This document shows, piece after piece, positions 26,736-35,469 of a DNA stretch of 64,000 bases (position 1 is its first letter; the number at the start of each line of letters is the position of its first letter). Below the pieces are notes generated by a model. The model ran no database searches, was not told where the DNA came from, and saw only the letters and a program-made list of their open reading frames with translations. The DNA comes from an uncultured Clostridia bacterium (GTDB taxonomy: Bacteria; Bacillota; Clostridia; Oscillospirales; Ruminococcaceae). The position numbers were made by a program, and so were the translations under genes. The stretch is taken from the NCBI GenBank assembly GCA_947168885.1, contig CAMVNQ010000004.1, forward strand, positions 186,001 to 250,000. Reading direction: 5' to 3'.

Positions 26736-27491
26736 TTACACCATAGAGTTGATAAGCGAACTGTAGTAGTCCGACGTGCTTACCGAATCGTTATCAGTTC
26801 CGAGGAAATCAAGAAGGCTGCTGTTCTGCGAACCGGTTATGGACGAAGCGTAGGTCGAGACCGCATCCGCCGCAGTGGCGATGCTGTTCAGAAAGCCCTC
26901 AATTCCAACGCTCACGAACTTGTCTGCGTCAAGCGTAAGCTTTCCGTTGTCTCCGACGGAGATACCTGCCGAAGCAAGGGCATCGGAAGCCGCATTCGCC
27001 GCTGTCGAGAACAGGCGCGAATACATGATGCCCGATGCGGTGGACTGAGCGCCAAGGTCAGTAACGAGGGCATTGTACTTATCTATGAAATCGCTAAGCA
27101 CAGGAAGCGCTTTCTCCTTATCTGCGCCGTTAACGGAACCTGCAAGCGTTACAGCCGAGGAAAGTCCGTCTGCGGCAGCCTTTATGCCGTTGTCGGAGAT
27201 CGGAAGTCCGAGCGCACCTACCACCGCCGATGCTGTCGCATCATCGTTCACATTTGTGAGTGCGTACAGCAGTGTTCGACCATCGGCTTTGGATATGGGC
27301 GAGGTGCTTTGTGATTCGGCTTTCTGTATGCCCACAGTCTTTGGCTGTTCATTTGTATTTATCATCATTGAACGGAGCAGGTCGCTGAAATTTCCGGTGT
27401 CGCTTTTAGTGCCGCTCATAACGGCGCTTCTGGTGCTGTCGAGCTTTGTGCGTACCGCTTCACCTATCATGCCGGACCGGTAGATGTACAT
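26736..27491 (-). CDS. Protein of unknown function with FliD-like segment
   Basis: 251 residues from the ATG preceded by AAAGGAGGAGC; the frame opens 17 codons earlier. No signal peptide or membrane helix. The composition is Ser/Ala/Asp-rich and low in aromatic residues. The region DALASAGISVGDNGKLTLDADKF resembles the C-terminal domain of the flagellar cap protein FliD, but the cap core is missing and no flagellar gene is present in the window. It could be an exported filament-associated or surface protein; the comparison is by eye only. Confidence 0.6.
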   Translation of the reverse strand: MYIYRSGMIGEAVRTKLDSTRSAVMSGTKSDTGNFSDLLRSMMINTNEQPKTVGIQKAESQSTSPISKADGRTLLYALTNVNDDATASAVVGALGLPISDNGIKAAADGLSSAVTLAGSVNGADKEKALPVLSDFIDKYNALVTDLGAQSTASGIMYSRLFSTAANAASDALASAGISVGDNGKLTLDADKFVSVGIEGFLNSIATAADAVSTYASSITGSQNSSLLDFLGTDNDSVSTSDYYSSLINSMV

Positions 27492-27568
27492 ATTTGCTCC
27501 TCCTTCTTTATGCTGCTTATCGTGATGCCTGTCTCGCTGCATAAAGCGTTGAGACGGTCTCTTCTTTA

Positions 27569-27725
27569 GGGCACCTCTAAAAACCGCTTTGAAAAGAGAA
27601 AATGAGATAATTGTGCCGAGAGCAAGGAGAGGCTCCGAAAGCGTGCTGGCGCACGGTGAGGAGGCTTGACGCAGCTATCGGTGCAAGTAGCTCTTTTTCT
27701 CTCAAATGGGTTTTTAGAGGTTCCC
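27569..27725. repeat. Structured repeat family B, copy 1 (157 bp)
   Basis: Terminal inverted repeats GGGCACCTCTAAAAACC and its counterpart ending AGAGGTTCCC continue inward as TTTGAAAAGAGAAAA against TTTTTCTCTCAAA, giving about 30 paired bases with bulges. The centre holds small hairpins, GGAG-AGG-CTCC and CGTGC-TGGC-GCACG. TTTA flanks both ends (27565-27568 and 27726-27729). Copy 2 at 44237-44393 has the same length and differs at six positions, two of them compensating in the GGAG/CTCC stem. No open frame. Confidence 0.82.
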
Positions 27726-27787
27726 TTTATATAACATTATACCATATTTTTCAGAAAAGTCAATCACTTAATGATACGATGTAATAC

Positions 27788-27816
27788 TTGATTTTTCATA
27801 GATGTTGTGGTATAAT
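27788..27816 (+). promoter_or_regulatory. Sigma-A promoter of the P-type ATPase operon
   Basis: TTGATT (27788-27793), a 17-base spacer and TATAAT (27811-27816), about 70 bases before the TTG start codon at 27891. Confidence 0.82.
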
Positions 27817-27890
27817 AGTACAGATGTGTAAATATATAGTATTTTAAAAGGTTGTCCCCAAGGCAGGGAATACAGAAAGGACTGCGTTAA

Positions 27891-30413
27891 TTGGCACATA
27901 TATATGATTTCAAAAATGACTATATCGGTCTTGATAACGACAGAGTCGAGGAAAATATAGGGCTTTACGGCTATAACAGCGACACCAAACTTGACGAGAA
28001 GCACAAGGGCTACAGCCCCCTGCGTACGTTTTTCAGTCTCCGGTTCCTGCTTATGCTTGCGGCAGCAGGTGTCAGCATCTGGCACGGTATAACGGCGACC
28101 GACGACCTCGCCGAGATAATCACGGGAGCTGTTCTGATCATTCTCTGCGCGATATACGCGACTACCGAGATAATCAAGAATACCCGCTGCGACAAGTATT
28201 TCTTCGAGCTCAAGATACGCTCAAAGACCGAATTCCGCATCGTCCGTAACGGCGAGATACAGAATATCCGCCGTGAGCTTATCGTCCCCGATGACATTAT
28301 CATACTGAGTGCCGGCGAAAGCGTACCGGTCGATGCACACCTTCTCGAAATAAAAGACCTGCTCGTCGATGAGGGTATCTTTACCGGAAGCAAGACTCCC
28401 GTTTCCAAGATAATCGGCTCGGACAGCGTCAACGAAGAAATAAAGCGCAGCTGTGTCTATAAGGGCACCAAGGTCGTCGAAGGAATGCTCGTCGCGCGTG
28501 TGACCGGAACCGGCGTTGATACCCGCTTCTTCAAAGAGTTCGGCGCTATGAAGGAGACTGAGGAATACTACACGACCATGGAAAAAACGGTCATGCGTAT
28601 ATCCGGTATCTTTTCGGCTGTCTCTGCGGTAATGCTTCTTATCGGTATTTTCGCGTACATAAATGTGCGTGTGGATATACCATTCGAGGATATGATATTC
28701 AACACCGCATACCCCGCACTGGCGTTCGCACTTTGCTTCATTCCCGCCGAAACAGCGTCGCTCCTGCGTCTTTATTACATAAAAGGGTCGCAAAAACTCG
28801 AAGAAGAGCATATCTGGGTCAAGAACCTTCACACCATAGAATATATTAACGCGACGAGCTGCATACTTATTGATAAGAGCGGTATGGTCACAGAACGCAA
28901 TATGCAGCTTGCGGACGAACTTACGGCAAACCCCGCTATGCTCGCGAACATATCCATTCTCTCCTGCGGACGTACGCCCGACGACCCGTTCGACAAGGCG
29001 ATAATCCTCAACGCGTCATTCAACGGTACGGATACCGAGGCGCTTACCTCCAACGAACATATAAAGGCATACCCCTTCGACGATACCGAAGGCGCTTCGG
29101 GAAATCTCTGGGTGGTTGGCGGAGCCCGTCTGCTCTGCATAAAAGGCACGACCGACAAGCTCCTGCCTCTGTGTGACGTTCCGAACGATATGCTTTACAC
29201 CGTTCAGACCAAGCAGATAGCTTATGCAAAGCAAGGATACAACGTTCTCGCCGTAGCTTATGCGAAGCTCGACGACGACGCGCCCGTCCCCGAGAAGATC
29301 AGCGACGCACATTACAGCTTCATGGGTCTGCTCGCGTTCGACAACCAGACCAAGGATTACATACCCGCAGCGATAATCGGCTGCCGCAAAGCCGGAGTAA
29401 AAGTGATAATGACCACCGGCGACAGCCCCGAAGCGGCACTTGCGGTAGCAAACAAAGTCGGCATAAAAGGCGACAAGGTTGTCACCGGCGATATGCTCAT
29501 GTCGGGTGAGGAGCTCGATCTTGACGGTGTCTGCGCATTCGCACGTATCACCGCGGACATGAAGCCCGAAATAATCCGCCGTCTTCAGAAAGCCGGCGAG
29601 ACCGTCATGATAACAGGTGAGACCGCGTCTGACAGCGACCTGCTCGAACTCGCGGATATAGGAGTTTCAATAGCGAAGGACGTTGTCGGTGCGGCATTTG
29701 AGGAAAGCGACGTTGTCGTCGGAAACGACAGTTTTGAGACAGTCACCGACATAGTTACCACCTCACGCCAGACACATCTCAATATAAAACGCTGCATTTC
29801 GACTTCTCTCGCTGCACTTATAACGATGATAATATTCGCTGTATTCGACATTTTTGTCGGAGGCGGCAAGGTCATATCGCCTATACTGAGTTCTCTTCTC
29901 ACGGTGCTCGTGATACCCGCGGCGGCGATGATGTATTTCGATAATTCAAGCGATATAAAGAATCTTACCGAGCCGTCGGTCTTTATCGGTGCCGGAAAGC
30001 TTCGCGCTGAATTTTTTGTCCGCCCGCTTATACAGGCGATAGGTCTCGGCTTCGCTGAGGTTGTGTACTTCCTCATATCCTCCGGCAAGGAGATAGAGGG
30101 CGCTGATATGACAACACTGACGAGAAGCGGTTTCTTTATAATCTTCGTGTTCGGCCTGCTTCTTATATGCCTTTCAAACCTCGGAAGAAACAGTATAATC
30201 GACACTTTCCGTTCACACCAGACATTTGCGTGGCTTATAGCAGGAGTGACTTTCGCATTTTCGCTCATACTCGTGTTCGTTCCGGTTGTGAACACGATAT
30301 TCGGCTTCGGTTCGCCGGATATAATGTCGCTTCTTATTGCGATAGCGATAGCCGCGCTGCTCCAGCTTCCTGCGGAACTGATAAAAATGACAATGAACAG
30401 ACTGAAAGGCTAA
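27891..30413 (+). CDS. P-type ATPase-like membrane protein with degenerate catalytic motifs
   Basis: 840 residues from TTG preceded by GAAAGGA. The P-type ATPase plan is complete: M1-M2 (about 50-95), actuator domain, M3-M4 (about 235-292), phosphorylation domain, nucleotide domain and a six-helix C-terminal bundle. The motifs are altered: TGES becomes TGSK (165-168), DKTGTLT becomes DKSGMVT (328-334, Asp328 kept), the M4 PEGL region reads PAET, and GDGxNDAPAL becomes GETASDSDLL (576-585). TGD (509-511) is kept. The glutamate that drives dephosphorylation is therefore absent. It is either a very divergent transporter or a pseudo-ATPase. It is followed three bases later by the DUF368 gene. Confidence 0.85.
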   Translation: MAHIYDFKNDYIGLDNDRVEENIGLYGYNSDTKLDEKHKGYSPLRTFFSLRFLLMLAAAGVSIWHGITATDDLAEIITGAVLIILCAIYATTEIIKNTRCDKYFFELKIRSKTEFRIVRNGEIQNIRRELIVPDDIIILSAGESVPVDAHLLEIKDLLVDEGIFTGSKTPVSKIIGSDSVNEEIKRSCVYKGTKVVEGMLVARVTGTGVDTRFFKEFGAMKETEEYYTTMEKTVMRISGIFSAVSAVMLLIGIFAYINVRVDIPFEDMIFNTAYPALAFALCFIPAETASLLRLYYIKGSQKLEEEHIWVKNLHTIEYINATSCILIDKSGMVTERNMQLADELTANPAMLANISILSCGRTPDDPFDKAIILNASFNGTDTEALTSNEHIKAYPFDDTEGASGNLWVVGGARLLCIKGTTDKLLPLCDVPNDMLYTVQTKQIAYAKQGYNVLAVAYAKLDDDAPVPEKISDAHYSFMGLLAFDNQTKDYIPAAIIGCRKAGVKVIMTTGDSPEAALAVANKVGIKGDKVVTGDMLMSGEELDLDGVCAFARITADMKPEIIRRLQKAGETVMITGETASDSDLLELADIGVSIAKDVVGAAFEESDVVVGNDSFETVTDIVTTSRQTHLNIKRCISTSLAALITMIIFAVFDIFVGGGKVISPILSSLLTVLVIPAAAMMYFDNSSDIKNLTEPSVFIGAGKLRAEFFVRPLIQAIGLGFAEVVYFLISSGKEIEGADMTTLTRSGFFIIFVFGLLLICLSNLGRNSIIDTFRSHQTFAWLIAGVTFAFSLILVFVPVVNTIFGFGSPDIMSLLIAIAIAALLQLPAELIKMTMNRLKG

Positions 30414-30416
30414 GAT

Positions 30417-31241
30417 ATGCAGTATTTGCTCGCTGTCCTATATGGACTTGTTTTCGGAATAGCGAATATAATTCCCGGAGTATCGGGCGGAACAATGCTT
30501 GTTGTTTTCGGGTGCTACGACAAGGTTTGCGGGGCTCTCTCGCTTAACTTCAAGGAAATAAAAAAGAACATCGTATTTCTGATCTTCTTCGGAATAGGCG
30601 CGGCGGCAGGTATCGTCGGCTTCTCTTTCGTGATAACGTGGCTGTATGAAAACTTTCCGATCGAGACATATATGTTCTTTATAGGACTTATCGTGGGAAG
30701 TATCCCTCTTGTTATACGCAACGCAACGGTAAAACAGAAGTTCCGTCCTTTGTGCGCGATACCGTTTGTGCTGGCACTTGCTCTGGTAGTAGGACTTTCG
30801 ATGCTTAAAGCAAACGGCGGTGAGACTGCGGCAGTCACCGTGACAGGAATATGGTCGATGGCTCTGTATCTTTTCGCGGGATTTGTCTCAGCGGTGGCAA
30901 TGATAATCCCGGGAGTCTCAGGCTCGTTCGTAATGTTACTTCTTGGCACACACGCGTCGGTCATTGCCGCTATCAAATCACTCGACTTCGCGATACTTAT
31001 ACCGACCGCCATAGGCGTTATCGCCGGACTTGTTCTCGGAGCAAGACTCATCTTATTCCTTATGAAGAGATTCAGATTAATGGTATTTTCGGCTATACTC
31101 GGACTTGTGGTCGGATCGCTGTACGCGATATATCCGACAGGCGCGGGATTGAACGCGGACACATTCATCGGTGTCGCGTTGATGATACTCGGATTTTTCG
31201 TATCGTTCATCGTCGGAAAGCATACAAAAGCTGAAGAATAA
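30417..31241 (+). CDS. DUF368 polyprenyl-phosphate transporter (PopT type)
   Basis: 274 residues with about eight to ten membrane segments. Two inverted-repeat signature loops, NIIPGVSGGTMLVVFG (about 17-32) and MIIPGVSGSFVMLLLG (about 161-176), define DUF368. Published work identifies DUF368 (PopT) and DedA proteins as carriers returning undecaprenyl phosphate to the cytosolic face for wall synthesis. It lies three bases after the P-type ATPase-like gene, and both end before one terminator. Confidence 0.88.
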   Translation: MQYLLAVLYGLVFGIANIIPGVSGGTMLVVFGCYDKVCGALSLNFKEIKKNIVFLIFFGIGAAAGIVGFSFVITWLYENFPIETYMFFIGLIVGSIPLVIRNATVKQKFRPLCAIPFVLALALVVGLSMLKANGGETAAVTVTGIWSMALYLFAGFVSAVAMIIPGVSGSFVMLLLGTHASVIAAIKSLDFAILIPTAIGVIAGLVLGARLILFLMKRFRLMVFSAILGLVVGSLYAIYPTGAGLNADTFIGVALMILGFFVSFIVGKHTKAEE

Positions 31242-31246
31242 AAAAC

Positions 31247-31282
31247 ACTCGCTGAACAACAAAGTTCAGCGAGTATATTTTT
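31247..31282. terminator. Bidirectional terminator between the DUF368 gene and rimO
   Basis: ACTCGCTGAAC and GTTCAGCGAGT form an 11-bp stem with a six-base loop. ATATTTTT follows on the plus strand and GTTTTTTATT on the minus strand, so it can serve both convergent genes. Confidence 0.9.
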
Positions 31283-31297
31283 GCCGTTTTCAGCATT

Positions 31298-32626
31298 TCA
31301 TATCATCTTACCGATAAGATTATTGTCGAGATTATCCGTGAACTTTATCTTCACGAACTCACCGGTCTTAAGGCGGCGTTTTGCCGAGAAATATATCATT
31401 CCGTCGATCTCCGGCGCATACGACTCGTCACGCCCGAAATACATCTCAGATAGCCTGTCGTAGCCTTCACAGACCACCTCGGTCTCTGTGCCGATGAGCT
31501 TTTCAAACATCTCACCGACACGCACCTCCTGCTGTTCCATGATGATCTCGGCGCGGTGCTCGCGTTCACGTTCATCAACCTGATCGGGGAAATCCGCTGC
31601 TGGCGTATCGTCCTCCTGAGAGTACGCAAAGCAACCGAGCCGATCAAACTTTATCTCATTCGCGAACTCTGCAAGCTCGGTGAACTGTGCTTCCGTCTCA
31701 CCCGGGAATCCCGTAATGAACGTTGTACGAAGCGTAAGTCCGGGTATGCGTTCACGAAGCTTCTTTATAAGCGCCGTAAGCTGTTCTCTGTCACCGCCGC
31801 GTCCCATATCCCTGAGTATTTCGGCATCACAGTGCTGCAGCGGCAGGTCGATGTAACTGCATATCTTCGGTTCCGCCGCGATCATATCGATAAGCTCGTC
31901 GGTCATTCTCTCGGGATAGCAGTACAGAAGCCTTATCCACTTAACATCAAGCTTTACAAGTTCTTTCAGCAGGTCGGTGAGCGCAAGCTTTCCGTAAATA
32001 TCCTCGCCGTAACGCGTCGTGTCCTGAGCAACGAGGATAAGCTCCTTTACTCCCTTTCTTACGAGTATTTCAGCCTCTTTGACGATGTTTTCGATCTTTC
32101 TGCTCCTGAACCGACCGCGTATCTGCGGAATAGCGCAGTAGGTACAGCAGTTGTCACATCCGTCCGCGATACGAAGATAAGCGTAATGCGGAAGAGTGGA
32201 CTGAAGCCGCGCGCCCTCCATATCATGTTCGTCGATGCTTCCGAAGTCGATAACGCGCTCTCCGGCAAGGACTTTTCCGATAGTTTCTATGATCGCGTCG
32301 TTCCTGCCTATGCCGAGGACACCGTCTATCTCAGGGAACTCAACGTCCATCTGTTCCTGATAACGCTGCGCAAGGCAGCCGGTGATGATGATCTTCTTGT
32401 TTATACCGTCGTTCTTGCGGTTTATCGCTTCCATTATCTCCTCGATAGCTTCTTCCTTGGCGCTCTGTATGAACCCGCAGGTGTTTATAACTACAACATC
32501 TGCCAGTCCTGCTTCGGGGACGATCTTATATCCCGCCTCGGCTATCTTCGCGAGCATTAGCTCTGCGTCACACTGGTTTTTGGGACAGCCGAGCGATACC
32601 ATTCCTACCTTAGTTTCTTTTGTCAT
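31298..32626 (-). CDS. rimO: Ribosomal protein S12 methylthiotransferase RimO
   Basis: 442 residues. Radical SAM enzyme that methylthiolates the conserved Asp of S12. The N-terminal UPF0004 domain binds a second Fe-S cluster through Cys in VSLGCPKN, NTCGF and TGCLAQ. The radical SAM motif CDNCCTYC (CxxxCxxC) follows at about 150, and a TRAM domain closes the protein. The start VGMVSLGCPKNQCDAE separates RimO from MiaB. The start overlaps the Nudix gene by four bases. Confidence 0.95.
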   Translation of the reverse strand: MTKETKVGMVSLGCPKNQCDAELMLAKIAEAGYKIVPEAGLADVVVINTCGFIQSAKEEAIEEIMEAINRKNDGINKKIIITGCLAQRYQEQMDVEFPEIDGVLGIGRNDAIIETIGKVLAGERVIDFGSIDEHDMEGARLQSTLPHYAYLRIADGCDNCCTYCAIPQIRGRFRSRKIENIVKEAEILVRKGVKELILVAQDTTRYGEDIYGKLALTDLLKELVKLDVKWIRLLYCYPERMTDELIDMIAAEPKICSYIDLPLQHCDAEILRDMGRGGDREQLTALIKKLRERIPGLTLRTTFITGFPGETEAQFTELAEFANEIKFDRLGCFAYSQEDDTPAADFPDQVDEREREHRAEIIMEQQEVRVGEMFEKLIGTETEVVCEGYDRLSEMYFGRDESYAPEIDGMIYFSAKRRLKTGEFVKIKFTDNLDNNLIGKMI

Positions 32627-33330
32627 TGTTTCTTATACTCCGATATATATTTTTCCGCTTTTCCGAGCAGGTCTTTATCCTCGGGGAAATTGAGCAGTCT
32701 CATCGCATCAACGTATGAGAGCAGCCAGTCATCGACGATCTCGTCCTCCTGTATTTTCGGCTCGCGGAAATCGTAATGCCCGATAAAGAATACTCCGGTC
32801 TTTATTGTGTTCTGTTTTGTGGTATAGGTGTATTCTTCGCGAAATTCGCCGAACTGCTCGAACCTGAGCCCGGTTTCCTCAAAAACTTCTCTGTCCGCAG
32901 TCTCGCTCTCCGACTCACCGTAGTCGATATGACCCTTCGGGAAGCCGATGTGTCCGCTTTCATTCTTTATAAGCAGATATTTCCTGAGTCCGTCCTTCTC
33001 GGTGAACATTACCGCGCCGCAGGTCTTTTCAAACTTCGGATACAGTATATCGTCGTTCTGGAGCATATCTCCGAGCTCATGTATAAGGTTGCACTCGTAG
33101 CAGCAGCTCCTGCCGTATTCGTTGTGCGGTACCATAACGGGTATTTCCGCGCCTCTCCGGTCTATGACCGCACAGGGAGTCGCGGCGAATGTTCCGACGA
33201 GTTTCGGCGGAAATTCCACAAGATACGCCGGTTTTCCGGAACGCTCGGCAATGTACACGGTTCCTACCCGTTCTATGACGGTCACAGCCAATGATTTTCC
33301 GTATATAGCAAAATCTTTTCTCGGATGCAA
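32623..33330 (-). CDS. Nudix hydrolase with N-terminal extension
   Basis: 235 residues from TTG at 33330, which has AAGGGTGGTG at good distance; an upstream in-frame GTG at 33387 has none. The C-terminal half is a Nudix domain whose box reads GHIDYGESESETADREVFEE (intact REVFEE catalytic core). The first 100 residues include CCYEC and HPRKDF and are not recognised; CCYEC may bind zinc. Nudix proteins with such extensions hydrolyse varied nucleoside diphosphate derivatives. Coupled to rimO by a four-base overlap. Confidence 0.82.
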   Translation of the reverse strand: MHPRKDFAIYGKSLAVTVIERVGTVYIAERSGKPAYLVEFPPKLVGTFAATPCAVIDRRGAEIPVMVPHNEYGRSCCYECNLIHELGDMLQNDDILYPKFEKTCGAVMFTEKDGLRKYLLIKNESGHIGFPKGHIDYGESESETADREVFEETGLRFEQFGEFREEYTYTTKQNTIKTGVFFIGHYDFREPKIQEDEIVDDWLLSYVDAMRLLNFPEDKDLLGKAEKYISEYKKQ

Positions 33331-33416
33331 AGTAACACCACCCTTTGTCAATGCATAATTATGAAGTAAGTATTTAAGATCCGGCACAATTCTGAACTGT
33401 GTATTATATAAATTGT

Positions 33417-34676
33417 TCAGATGCTTATGATACCCTTATCGAGCAGTCTCTGCGCCGCGAGAATGACTCCCGTTCTTCCGGTATCATAAGTCAGTCCGCC
33501 CTGGAGCCATACAGCGAACGGTTCGCGAAGCGGTGCATCTGCTGACAGCTCTATGGACGCACCCATCGTGAACGCGCCCGCTGCCATGATGACCTGACTG
33601 TCATAACCCGGCATATCCCAAGGCTCCGGCGTTACGAAGCTGTCAACAGGGCTTCCGGACTGTATCCCCTCGCAGAACGCGATGAGTGCGTCTCTCGAAC
33701 CAAGCTTTATCGCGGTTATGATGTCCGTGCGATATTCTCCGTAGTGCGGAAATGCCTCAAATCCGAGCTTTTCAAAGAACGCCGATGCGAATGTAGCGGT
33801 CTTGACTGCGTTTTTAACTGTCTCGGGAGCATAGAACAGACCCATGAAAAGGCTTCGGTTCATATCAAGAGAACAGCCGACTTCCTTGCCCGTGCCTACC
33901 GTCGTCAGACGATAGGAGCAGAGTTCTATCAGATCTTTTCTTCCCGCTATGTAGCCGCCGGTCGGAGCTATACCGCCGCCGAGATTCTTTATAAGCGAGC
34001 CGATTATAAGGTCGGCACCAACGTCGCACGGTTCTATGCGCTCGACAAGTTCACCGTAGCAGTTGTCCACCATGATTATCGCGGTCGGATTTACGCTTTT
34101 TACGGCGTCTATCATCTCGCCTATCTCCGAAACGGTGATCGACGGGCGTAAGCTGTACCCGCGGGAGCGCTGGATATATGCGACCTTGCAGTTCCTTGCG
34201 CGCTCGCGTATCTGTCCGAAGTTCACTCTTCCGTCGGGAAGAAGGTCGATCTGGTCATATTTTATGCCGAATTCCGCGAGCGAACCGCCTTTCTCGGCGA
34301 AGATAACATCATTGAGTGTATCATAGGGCTTTCCCGTGAGCGAGAGCATAAGGTCGCCCGGACGAAGCACCCCGAAAAGCGCGGTTGAGATAGCGTGCGT
34401 TCCGTTCACGAAGTTGTGTCGGACAAGCGCGTCCTCTGCTCCGAGAACTTTCGCAAACACCGCGTCGAGCTTGTCTCTTCCGTCGTCGCCGTAGCCATAG
34501 CCTGTCGTGCCCTTGAGATGCATATCTCCCACACGTTCGTCGATGAACGCTTTGAGGACTTTCTCGCTGTTTATGCGGGCGGTGTGATCTATTCTTGCGA
34601 AAGATTCAGAGGCTTTCGCCTCTGCTTCCTGTGCTATACTTTCAAGTTTCTTGTTTATATCAAAATAACAGCTCAT
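33417..34676 (-). CDS. Methionine gamma-lyase family PLP protein (aluminium resistance protein)
   Basis: 419 residues from the ATG preceded by GAGGAGA; the frame opens twelve codons earlier. It belongs to the Met_gamma_lyase (PF06838) fold-type I family. The PLP lysine is in GSLIKNLGGG (about Lys230), preceded by MVDNCYGE carrying the PLP-binding Asp. The C-terminal GGLTYDTGRTGV is typical. The historical name aluminium resistance protein is not functional evidence; C-S lyase activity is the family inference. Confidence 0.88.
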   Translation of the reverse strand: MSCYFDINKKLESIAQEAEAKASESFARIDHTARINSEKVLKAFIDERVGDMHLKGTTGYGYGDDGRDKLDAVFAKVLGAEDALVRHNFVNGTHAISTALFGVLRPGDLMLSLTGKPYDTLNDVIFAEKGGSLAEFGIKYDQIDLLPDGRVNFGQIRERARNCKVAYIQRSRGYSLRPSITVSEIGEMIDAVKSVNPTAIIMVDNCYGELVERIEPCDVGADLIIGSLIKNLGGGIAPTGGYIAGRKDLIELCSYRLTTVGTGKEVGCSLDMNRSLFMGLFYAPETVKNAVKTATFASAFFEKLGFEAFPHYGEYRTDIITAIKLGSRDALIAFCEGIQSGSPVDSFVTPEPWDMPGYDSQVIMAAGAFTMGASIELSADAPLREPFAVWLQGGLTYDTGRTGVILAAQRLLDKGIISI

Positions 34677-34728
34677 AAACTGTTCTCCTCTGTTTTTGTC
34701 TTTTCTCGCCAATGGCGTGAAAAAGCAG

Positions 34729-35469
34729 TTATATCTTTATTTCGCCGGCATATCCGGCAAGCCCGAATCCTGCGCTTTCATAAAACGGGCGCAGTTCTTT
34801 TTCGCAGAAAACAAATGTCTCTGCGCCGTTTGCCGCGTTTTCTGCACAGATATGCGCAAGAAGCGCTGTCGCGTATCCCGCGCCCCGTGCTTCGGGACGG
34901 GTGCAGACATAGGACACATAGCTTATGCCGCCCGACGCAAACATTCTTATTGCGCAGGCTTTTCCGGCCAAAGTGTACGCACGTGCTATGCTGTGCCGAA
35001 GCATATGACTTGTATCAGTGTACCACATATCGCGGTCAATGTCAAATCCGCTGCTGACAATTTTGTATATTTCACCGAGAGGACTGTCGGTCGCAGGCTT
35101 TTCTTTGTCGTATCCGATAGTCTTTTTTACATCGCCGTTACACTTCATAAGGAAGAGCTTTGAAGCGCTTTCCGAAAGCCCGATCCGCTCACACAGCGAA
35201 AACGGCATCAGAACGCGCTTATACTGCCCGAAAGTAAGGTACGCCGCAAGCTCTGCCGCCTGACCGTCGTTGAGTTCGCAGGTAAGTGCTGCGGTCGCGT
35301 CACCATAGTAGCTGCATATAACGGCGGTGTTGTCCTGCGCCGCGAAGGTGCAAAAATCATAGCCGAAGCCGTATCCCTCCGCAAAAGCGCGTATCTTCTC
35401 GGTATAGACATCCCGCATTGTGCCAAGAAGTGTTTCAAGTGTCGCTCTGTCAGTTACGGCGGTTATCAT
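34729..35469 (-). CDS. GNAT family N-acetyltransferase
   Basis: 246 residues. The C-terminal GNAT fold shows the acetyl-CoA loop in TRPEARGAGYATALL (about 192-206) and the closing FCEKELRPFYESAGF. The N-terminal 130 residues form a second, degenerate GNAT-like half. The ATG overlaps the stop of the M42 peptidase gene (ATGA), so it belongs to the M42-M42-GNAT operon. Substrate unknown; peptides or amino groups released by the peptidases are possible, by context only. Confidence 0.82.
   Translation of the reverse strand: MITAVTDRATLETLLGTMRDVYTEKIRAFAEGYGFGYDFCTFAAQDNTAVICSYYGDATAALTCELNDGQAAELAAYLTFGQYKRVLMPFSLCERIGLSESASKLFLMKCNGDVKKTIGYDKEKPATDSPLGEIYKIVSSGFDIDRDMWYTDTSHMLRHSIARAYTLAGKACAIRMFASGGISYVSYVCTRPEARGAGYATALLAHICAENAANGAETFVFCEKELRPFYESAGFGLAGYAGEIKI

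Noticed and set aside
34737-34919. Small open frames inside the GNAT gene and similar overlapping frames throughout
   Set aside because: They lack ribosome-binding sites and lie within well-supported genes in another frame.
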